Shown one piece after another: positions 1 to 5,523 of a DNA stretch of 6,585 nt. This DNA is from Prevotellaceae bacterium (lineage in GTDB: Bacteria; Bacteroidota; Bacteroidia; Bacteroidales; Bacteroidaceae). Location of the stretch: contig CAJPLH010000107.1 in assembly GCA_905371275.1 (NCBI GenBank), positions 1 through 6,585 of the forward strand, in the 5' to 3' direction. Numbering within the stretch: position 1 is the stretch's first letter; each line of letters begins with the position of its first letter. Both the position numbers and the translations under genes were made by a program. The notes beneath the pieces are model-generated. The model had not been told where the DNA came from. It ran no database searches and saw only the letters and a program-made list of their open reading frames with translations.

Positions 1-49
1 ATTGGCGTAACCACACTGCAAAATCTCTTTTGCTGGTGATTACGCCAAT
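1..49. repeat. Nested inverted repeat (potential hairpin) at left edge
   Basis: The arm ATTGGCGTAA at 1-10 is matched perfectly by its reverse complement TTACGCCAAT at 40-49. Inside it lie a second pairing, CCA (11-13) with TGG (34-36), and a third, GCAAAA (18-23) with TTTTGC (28-33) around a TCTC loop. About 19 base pairs form with small bulges at 14-17 and 37-39. No T-tract follows on the plus strand, and the minus-strand continuation is outside the window, so it could be a second terminator, a bidirectional terminator for a convergent gene, or an interspersed repeat. The element may extend past the left edge. Confidence 0.55.
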
Positions 50-63
50 GAAACACAGAATAT

Positions 64-97
64 AAAAAAACAAGCACTTGGAGGCAAGTCACAAGTG
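64..97 (-). terminator. Probable intrinsic terminator of the receptor-oxidase unit
   Basis: Read on the minus strand, CACTTG (97-92) can pair with CAAGTG (80-75), followed after CTTG by seven consecutive T (70-64). An alternative shorter stem, ACTTG with CAAGT around a four-base CCTC loop (89-76), shares one arm. It lies about 90 bases past the oxidase stop codon, as expected for the end of this transcription unit. The stem is short and not GC-rich, so the call rests largely on the T-tract and the position. Confidence 0.5.
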
Positions 98-185
98 GGG
101 GAGATGAGCAACACATTGTACCGTGAGACACCGCGTTCCTCAAGATTATCCTTACTCAAGACGAGTATTCTCCAAGGGTGGCACG

Positions 186-1715
186 CTAAAGTCCGCAAGC
201 CTGTTTGATGCGGTCGCTCATGCCGATGCCGTCGCGCAGATTACCTGCGAGGGTGAGCGTTGGATATTGCGATTGAAGGGCAGCAATGGCTGCAAATCGC
301 TGTGCCGATGAGGCTTCATATTGAGGAATGGCACGTGGATGACGGAAGATGCGCACCAAGTCGGGCTGTAAATCGCGGGGCAATCCCAGCATCGTTTGGA
401 GTTCGTCCAAAACAGTTTCGGTGATGGTCTCATCACTGGCTTCCACCCATTCGGGATGGCGCACACCGCCCATAAAGACGGAGAACAATGCCCCACCCTC
501 GGGAGCGCGATGCGAAAAGCACGAAGAGGGAAAGAGAATGCCCAGCACCTTTCGCCCTGCTGTGGAGGGTACCAACCCGCCGAAGGCTGGAAACGAGCGA
601 CCTTGCACATCCTTAAATCCGACCGCCACTTGCACCACTGGTGCATAAGTGAGAGTAGACACGTCTTTCAGCAACGAAGATTCTACAAAAGGCAACAATT
701 CTGGCAGCGCATAGGCCGGACAAGTGGTGATGACGCGTTGCGCACGACAAACGAAATTGTTTTTTGCCGTTTGCATTTCTTTTTTTTCAGACAACTGTTC
801 ACCGCAATCCGAAGAAGGTTCGGAAGCATCCGACATCGCGTCTTCTGTTGTGGTCACCATGCCATGGAGTTCCCAACGGTCTTTGCCTTCTGGTCGCAAC
901 ACGGCAGAGGTGACGCCAAGATAGATGCGTTCGCGTCCGATGCCGTCAGCCAATTGCTCGATGAGGCGTTCCATTCCGCCCTCGCACGACCACACTTCTT
1001 TGGTCGCCAAACGTTCTCGTTCGGTTTTGGGTGTGCGCATCTTCTGTATTGCGCCACGAATGAAACTGCCGTACGTTTGTTCTAAGGCGTACAATTTGGG
1101 CAACGCAAAACGAGTGACCAAATTGTCGGGATCGCCGGCATAGACTCCCGAAACAAACGGATCAACAAAATTACGGAAATAGGAATTTCCCAATCTGCGG
1201 CGACTGATTTCGCCCACCGTTTCGTCAGGATTCTCACCGCGCTGGCGAAAGGGTTCTGCCAAAAGTCGGAACTTGTCGTAGAGGGTCACCAAAGGTGTGG
1301 TGAGTCCGCTCCACAATCCGTGGGGCATCTCCACAAACTTCCGTTTGTGCCAAATCCATCGTGCGTGCGCTTCTTTGCGTGCTTTGAGCAAAGTGGATTT
1401 ATCGAGGAGTTCAAAGAGCTCAGCCACCTCAGGATGACTCAACGCGCTCGTCGAAGGACCACTCTCAAAGGTGAAATCTCCCTCGTGGTAGGTGTGAATC
1501 TGCCCACCAACGCGATTTTCTCTTTCCACCACAGCCACATCTACGCCCTTTTGTCGGAGCATAAACGCCGTGACAAGCCCCGTGAGCCCTCCTCCCATCA
1601 CCACAACTTCGTGGCAGTGAGAAGAGAGAGCAAAATCTTGCGAGGTTTCCGCACGATGTTGCGTATCGGGAGTAACGTTTTGTGAAGATTGTGACATAGC
1701 GCACAGACTATCCAT
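186..1715 (-). CDS. hemG: Protoporphyrinogen/coproporphyrinogen oxidase, FAD-dependent (HemG/HemY type)
   Basis: A flavoenzyme of the amine-oxidase/PPOX family that removes six electrons from a porphyrinogen late in heme synthesis, probably in the cytoplasm or at the inner face of the membrane. Visible in the 509 residues: an N-terminal Rossmann FAD motif, VVVMGGGLTGL at about 37-47, then the acidic ribose-binding end of strand two (VVERENRVGGQ, 62-72); the conserved ESGPS segment at 84-88; the DPFVSGVYAGDP substrate-domain motif at 185-196; and the C-terminal FAD motif GNLRDGIGMSDRI at 491-503. The length is slightly above the usual 450-480, explained by a roughly 35-residue N-terminal extension and a polar insert at about 287-320. 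The start ATG overlaps the receptor stop by one base, implying coupled translation; Met7 is an alternative start. Whether the substrate is protoporphyrinogen or coproporphyrinogen cannot be told from sequence alone. Catalytic regions look intact. Confidence 0.93.
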   Translation of the reverse strand: MDSLCAMSQSSQNVTPDTQHRAETSQDFALSSHCHEVVVMGGGLTGLVTAFMLRQKGVDVAVVERENRVGGQIHTYHEGDFTFESGPSTSALSHPEVAELFELLDKSTLLKARKEAHARWIWHKRKFVEMPHGLWSGLTTPLVTLYDKFRLLAEPFRQRGENPDETVGEISRRRLGNSYFRNFVDPFVSGVYAGDPDNLVTRFALPKLYALEQTYGSFIRGAIQKMRTPKTERERLATKEVWSCEGGMERLIEQLADGIGRERIYLGVTSAVLRPEGKDRWELHGMVTTTEDAMSDASEPSSDCGEQLSEKKEMQTAKNNFVCRAQRVITTCPAYALPELLPFVESSLLKDVSTLTYAPVVQVAVGFKDVQGRSFPAFGGLVPSTAGRKVLGILFPSSCFSHRAPEGGALFSVFMGGVRHPEWVEASDETITETVLDELQTMLGLPRDLQPDLVRIFRHPRAIPQYEASSAQRFAAIAALQSQYPTLTLAGNLRDGIGMSDRIKQACGL

Positions 1716-3841
1716 TAAAACTGATAATTAACTGTGCAGCCGAAAGTGAGGGGACGTCCAGCTTGTGCAAAACTGTTGCCCATTTTGAAGCCATAGACCA
1801 CATATTTTGTAGAAGTCAAGTTCTTGCCCCAAACTTCTAGCCCAACATTTTTCCATTCCATACGCACCTTGGCATCGAGCAGCGCATAGAGAGGTTGTTG
1901 GAAATCATTTTCTTCGCTCCAGTAGATGGGGCCGAGGGCAGAAGTTCCGACAGAGAACGTGACACGATCCATCCAATTCAGAGGCGTGTTCACGGTGTAA
2001 TCTCCCATCACCGAGAGGGTGTGTCGGGGTGTGAGGGGCACAACGTTGTGGGAATAGTCTTTACCCTTGGGCTTATAGTCAACGAAGCGCGAATAGTTGT
2101 AGCCATAGGCCGCACGCAGCACTAAGCCACTGCAAGGAGAAGTGCGCACAGAGGCTTCCCATCCCTTACTGTCAGAACGTCCAGCATTGCGCAACACGTA
2201 GCCCACGTTGGGCACAGAAAGAATAATCTGTTGGTCGCGCCAGTCGGTGTAGTAGAGGGAGATTCGTCCTTCCGTAGCCCAAACTGGCAAATGGAAGTGC
2301 GTTCCCACTTCATAGCTCCAGTTGGTTTCAGGCAAGAAAGTGCGATCGCCCTCATTGGTAGACGTTGCGTTGAAGCCGCCAGCCTTAAATCCGCGTGCTA
2401 CTTGCGCATAGAGATCGGCAGCCTTCCAACGATATTGCATCGCAAATTTGGGTGAGAATTGAGAGAAATGCAATTTGCTAGTCCAATTTTCATCCCCCTT
2501 GCCCAAAGGCTTGTGAGTGGAGTAAGAGAAATTATCCTTCTTATTGTTGTCGGTGGCTTGTTCGAAATCGTAGCGCAAAGCTGCGGTCAACGAAAGTCCG
2601 CGCCACAAATTGTAACTAGACTGATGATAGAAGGCAAAAGTCTGAGTGGCCAAGCGAATGTCTTTCACGTACTCCAAATCAGTGGCTTTCTTTGTTTTGG
2701 GCGAAGGCGCATTGTTGACCACATCTAGGTCGCTCTTCACCCATTGAGACATACCAAAGAGACCAAACATCCATTGATAGCGCGAGTTCGTGTTAGATTT
2801 CAGCGAGAACTCTTGGCTCAGCAAGTTCTGACGCGTTGTGAAATCCACCCAAAGGAAGGGTTTTGGTGTGTAGTCCTGGTCCATCGTTAGATTATCTTTC
2901 AGATACTGATAAGACGTTTGACTATTGAAGTCGAAGCCTTTACCCACATATTGCCAGCGCATACCGTTGGTGTTGAGCAAACGTTCGTATGCTGAGGGTT
3001 TATCGTAGTTGACCTCGCCCACACGTTGGGTATTTTTGTCCCACAAAGCGAAGGGATCAGTTCCTTGGTCAGTGTAGTCCACCATAGAACTAAGGCGCAT
3101 CGTCCAGTTGTCATTGGCACGCCACTCTACACCTACACGCGCAAAGTGTTCTTTGAGCGCATCGGCATCTTGGTTTGTGAATTTGTTTTTGAAATATCCA
3201 TCGCGCTTGTGTCCACCTGCAGAGAGAGAAACACCCCAACGGTTGTTGAACGTGGTTTGCGTGGACACGTTGGCTGAGAAATCATTGTAATTTCCGTAGC
3301 CCAGACGCAGGCGCGTGCCTGTGCGGTCGAAAGGCGAGAAGGTGCGCACGTCTACAATTCCCCCAATGGCATTGCGACCATAGAGTGCGCCTTGTGCACC
3401 GGGCAACACTTCTACGCTACGCACATCATCGAGGATGAAGTCGAAGGCAGCTCCTTCAAAGTGAGGCATACCGTCTACATAAAAACCAGCAGCAGGGGCT
3501 TTGGCTTTCACGCCAATACCACGAATGTAGAGGGTTGATCTCTGTCTGTTACCGTAATCGGGCATATAGAAGTTGGGCACTACGGCAGTGAGGTCTTTGA
3601 GGTTGTGGAGTTGATGATTGTTGATCAATGAAGATTCCACTTTCACCCCAACTTGTGGCGCAAGGTCTTTGCGATTGCGCTTCATTTCTTGGATTTGTGC
3701 TGTGGGAAGCACCACTTCGTGCAGAGCATCGGGAGCAACTGTGGCACTGGCCATTGAGTCTGTGGGAAGTGTAGTTTTGTCTGTCCCCTGAGTTGTGGGA
3801 AGGCTGAGCAATGCGCTGCAGCAAACGAGAGTTGTTAGCAT
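1715..3841 (-). CDS. TonB-dependent outer-membrane receptor, iron-complex/siderophore type
   Basis: An outer-membrane beta-barrel that imports a bound ligand using TonB-ExbBD energy. In the 708 residues: a short hydrophobic N-terminal segment (about 4-15), a TonB-box-like stretch HEVVLPTAQ (41-49), a plug domain (about 58-167) with YIRGIG (105-110), YVDGMP (121-126) and VEVLPGAQGALYGRNAIGG (143-161), then a barrel with VARGFKAGGF (481-490), a late GKNLTSTKY (672-680) and a terminal Phe (VNYQF) that fits the BAM insertion signal. There is no N-terminal carboxypeptidase-like domain and no SusD-type partner gene, so this is not a SusC glycan transporter. The FRAP and NPDL motifs of HmuR-like heme receptors are not seen; the overall pattern resembles pesticin/ferric-siderophore receptors. 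It has its own promoter and overlaps the oxidase gene by one base. The ligand is unknown; heme, porphyrin or a ferric chelate is inferred from the neighbour. The annotated start gives a signal peptide without lysines; the in-frame codons just upstream encode IKPIKT but have no standard start. Confidence 0.92.
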   Translation of the reverse strand: MLTTLVCCSALLSLPTTQGTDKTTLPTDSMASATVAPDALHEVVLPTAQIQEMKRNRKDLAPQVGVKVESSLINNHQLHNLKDLTAVVPNFYMPDYGNRQRSTLYIRGIGVKAKAPAAGFYVDGMPHFEGAAFDFILDDVRSVEVLPGAQGALYGRNAIGGIVDVRTFSPFDRTGTRLRLGYGNYNDFSANVSTQTTFNNRWGVSLSAGGHKRDGYFKNKFTNQDADALKEHFARVGVEWRANDNWTMRLSSMVDYTDQGTDPFALWDKNTQRVGEVNYDKPSAYERLLNTNGMRWQYVGKGFDFNSQTSYQYLKDNLTMDQDYTPKPFLWVDFTTRQNLLSQEFSLKSNTNSRYQWMFGLFGMSQWVKSDLDVVNNAPSPKTKKATDLEYVKDIRLATQTFAFYHQSSYNLWRGLSLTAALRYDFEQATDNNKKDNFSYSTHKPLGKGDENWTSKLHFSQFSPKFAMQYRWKAADLYAQVARGFKAGGFNATSTNEGDRTFLPETNWSYEVGTHFHLPVWATEGRISLYYTDWRDQQIILSVPNVGYVLRNAGRSDSKGWEASVRTSPCSGLVLRAAYGYNYSRFVDYKPKGKDYSHNVVPLTPRHTLSVMGDYTVNTPLNWMDRVTFSVGTSALGPIYWSEENDFQQPLYALLDAKVRMEWKNVGLEVWGKNLTSTKYVVYGFKMGNSFAQAGRPLTFGCTVNYQF

Positions 3842-3870
3842 CGTCTTGATAGGTTTTATTTTTTCGACTG

Positions 3871-3878
3871 CAAAGTTA
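3871..3878 (-). promoter_or_regulatory. Bacteroidota -7 promoter element for receptor-oxidase unit
   Basis: The minus strand reads TAACTTTG, an exact match to the Bacteroidota -7 consensus TAnnTTTG. About 19 bases upstream there is a T-rich stretch (GTTTTA, around 3898-3903) that could serve as a weak -33 element; the usual TTTG is not exact. Transcription would begin near 3864-3867, giving a leader of about 25 bases to the ATG at 3841, with no Shine-Dalgarno. It lies between the upstream terminator and the gene, as expected for an independent unit. No clear repressor operator is seen. Confidence 0.65.
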
Positions 3879-3930
3879 CGTCATTCTCGCAAGCCATAAA
3901 ACCCTTAATTATGAGGATATTTTACATCCA

Positions 3931-3980
3931 AGAAAAAAGAAAGGAGATGTTGCAAAATTCGTTTTTGCAGCATCTCCTTT
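3931..3980 (-). terminator. Strong intrinsic terminator after the permease unit
   Basis: AAAGGAGATG at 3940-3949 is perfectly complementary to CATCTCCTTT at 3971-3980; one non-Watson-Crick position follows (3950/3970), then TGCAAAA (3951-3957) pairs with TTTTGCA (3963-3969) around a five-base loop. On the minus strand the 18-position stem is followed by CTTTTTTCTT. It begins 24 bases past the permease stop, so it ends that unit and insulates the receptor promoter. Confidence 0.85.
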
Positions 3981-4003
3981 GGGTAGAACGTTATTGCAGT
4001 GTG

Positions 4004-5368
4004 TTATTGAGGAGACAACTTCTGGCCGTCTTTCATTTCCTTGTTGGAATAGTGCTTCAAACTCATCTTCCTCCGCTCATTCCTCCACGTCACCCACCAC
4101 GCTGTGAGGGTGTATCCGCCTGCAAGCCACCAGAGATGGTGCCACTCGCGCACCACTTCGGGCAAACTCGCGCCCATCGACGAGAGACGCACATATCCAT
4201 TGATGGCCGGTGTGGAAGGAATGAGCGCGCCAAGCGTTTTCCAATACCAAGGGATGGCACTTCCAGGCCAACTCACGCCACTCAAAAAGAGCATCGGCAC
4301 GGAGGTGAACACGGCAATGAGGATGATGCTCTCACGCTGATGGACAAGGGTACTGAGCGTAATGGCAAACATCACCGATGCCCACAGATAGGGCAAGAAG
4401 AACAAAGCCATATCACCAAAAGTGGTGAGCTGCGGAAAGTGGAAAAGATGGGGCACGATGCCCAAAACGAAGGCACTTACTCCTATATATATGGCGAGAT
4501 AAGCGGTGCTTCGTCCCAAAAGACTCGAGAGTGCGCGCCAAGGGGCATCGCGACGACGCGGATGATTGGGATGAAACCATCGGCTTTTCACCGCTGTTGT
4601 TTCACCATTTTCAAAAGCCTTTTGCGCAGCGAGTGCTTGCGCTTTCACCTTTTCGCGATGCTGAGCGTCTGAATTTTCGAGAAGATATTCAGCATCGAGG
4701 GTGAAATCATCGGTGGAGGGAAATTTGTGCGTGCGTTCCATCCGCTCACGACGCGTTCCGGCTTCCATCCCTACACCGAGAATCAAGGTTTGTTGCAGCA
4801 CCAACACCAACACCGCTGGGAGCAAGAAGGTGGCAAATCCGCTTTGGGGATTGTACAACGCCACGTGTTCATAGGTCAAAGGCGCAGTGGTGATTTGCTC
4901 TTGTCGCTGCGTGGCACCCGGAGTGCGCAACACTTTGATGCGCGCATTGGTTTGCAGTGCCACATCTGTGGTGGTGGCGAGCACCGCTTTGTAGTAGAGC
5001 ATACCACTCATATCGCAATAAACCTGCACACGCACGGACGTTCCGCGTTGCAAATCGCGATTCATCTGCGTGGGGAGGGCAACAATGCCATAGGCTTTGC
5101 GTTGGCGCACCAATTGTTGGGCTTCGGCGAGAGAATTTGCACGCGCCACCACGGCCACATCGGGCGAAGCGTCTAGGCGCTGCACGAAGTTGCGCGACAA
5201 ACTACTGCCATCGCTGTCTACAACGACCACAGGAACATCGCGCACCACCTCATTGTTGTAGATGAAGGCATAGAGTATGGGATAAATCACTGGGACAATG
5301 AGGAGGAAAATGACGAGTCCTCCATCAGTGAAAATGTCGCGCAGTGTGTTGCGAAAGGATTTGTGCAT
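4004..5368 (-). CDS. ABC-2 type transporter permease (YhhJ/YbhR-like), complete
   Basis: An inner-membrane permease of the ABC-2 family with the large extracytoplasmic domain of the YhhJ/YbhS/YbhR group, which usually works with an ATPase, a HlyD-like adaptor and often TolC to export drugs or other compounds. The 454 residues show a first membrane helix (about 17-36), an extracytoplasmic alpha/beta domain with VPVVVVDSDGSSLSRNF (45-61) up to about 175, a second helix (177-199), then helices at roughly 287-306, 318-340, 345-364 and 409-427. The family-typical FLSGVSWPGSAIPWYW (361-376) precedes the last part. A charged cytoplasmic stretch of about 85 residues (205-287) between helices two and three is longer than in the neighbour. 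The C-terminal tail is basic and polar. It follows a related permease gene on the same strand after 155 bp; the two probably form a heterodimer. The substrate is unknown, and no ATPase is in view. Confidence 0.88.
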   Translation of the reverse strand: MHKSFRNTLRDIFTDGGLVIFLLIVPVIYPILYAFIYNNEVVRDVPVVVVDSDGSSLSRNFVQRLDASPDVAVVARANSLAEAQQLVRQRKAYGIVALPTQMNRDLQRGTSVRVQVYCDMSGMLYYKAVLATTTDVALQTNARIKVLRTPGATQRQEQITTAPLTYEHVALYNPQSGFATFLLPAVLVLVLQQTLILGVGMEAGTRRERMERTHKFPSTDDFTLDAEYLLENSDAQHREKVKAQALAAQKAFENGETTAVKSRWFHPNHPRRRDAPWRALSSLLGRSTAYLAIYIGVSAFVLGIVPHLFHFPQLTTFGDMALFFLPYLWASVMFAITLSTLVHQRESIILIAVFTSVPMLFLSGVSWPGSAIPWYWKTLGALIPSTPAINGYVRLSSMGASLPEVVREWHHLWWLAGGYTLTAWWVTWRNERRKMSLKHYSNKEMKDGQKLSPQ

Positions 5369-5380
5369 ATTATAGTAGTT

Positions 5381-5398
5381 AGAGAGGAATTCCTCTCT
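5381..5398. repeat. 18-bp perfect palindrome upstream of permease start
   Basis: AGAGAGGAATTCCTCTCT equals its own reverse complement. It ends 12 bases before the ATG of the complete permease. As RNA it would form a seven-base-pair stem with an AATT loop right at the ribosome-landing region; as DNA it could be an operator for a dimeric regulator. No T-tract follows on the minus strand, which argues against a simple terminator. Confidence 0.75.
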
Positions 5399-5523
5399 TG
5401 TTCGGTTCTATATAGTTGCGCTGTTCGGTGGGTCAGCATCGCCTGTGGCAAAGGGATTATCTCACTTCTCACGGACTCTCCCACACCATCAGGGTGAGTG
5501 CATCGACGCTGCGACTGCCACTC
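5399..5523. other. Intergenic spacer between the two permease genes
   Basis: Together with the palindrome and leader this makes a 155-bp gap, long for genes likely to act together. I see no exact TAnnTTTG promoter on the minus strand and no open frame that resembles a protein. TGTTCGGT occurs twice in direct orientation at 5399-5406 and 5422-5429, 23 bases apart, which may be chance. The spacer could hold a processing site or a weak internal promoter, but nothing in it can be assigned. Confidence 0.5.

Noticed and set aside
396..1085. 229-residue open frame on the plus strand
   Set aside because: It lies wholly antisense to the oxidase gene, which has clear FAD motifs at both ends. Its translation is low-complexity and matches no family I recognise.
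3549..3824. 91-residue minus-strand frame inside the receptor gene
   Set aside because: It is a shifted frame of the signal peptide and plug-coding region, which is clearly real in the main frame.
1715..3841. SusC-like glycan transporter identity for the receptor
   Set aside because: It is about 300 residues shorter than SusC proteins, has no N-terminal carboxypeptidase-like domain and no SusD gene next to it.
3941..3980. Attachment site or insertion-sequence end at the long hairpin
   Set aside because: The T-rich tail on the minus strand and the 24-base distance from the permease stop explain it as a terminator; no transposase or target duplication is visible.
3911..4672. 253-residue open frame on the plus strand, with AAGGAGATG near its start resembling a ribosome site
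   Set aside because: It runs through the terminator hairpin and then antisense to the permease. The AAGGAG is the terminator arm, and the translation is rich in His/Arg without domain features.
5287..5484. 65-residue minus-strand frame covering the permease spacer
   Set aside because: It overlaps the permease start in another frame, spans the palindrome, and its translation shows no recognisable feature; no ribosome site or promoter supports it.
5483..5496. CACC/GGTG hairpin in the permease spacer
   Set aside because: Only four base pairs with no T-tract; expected by chance.
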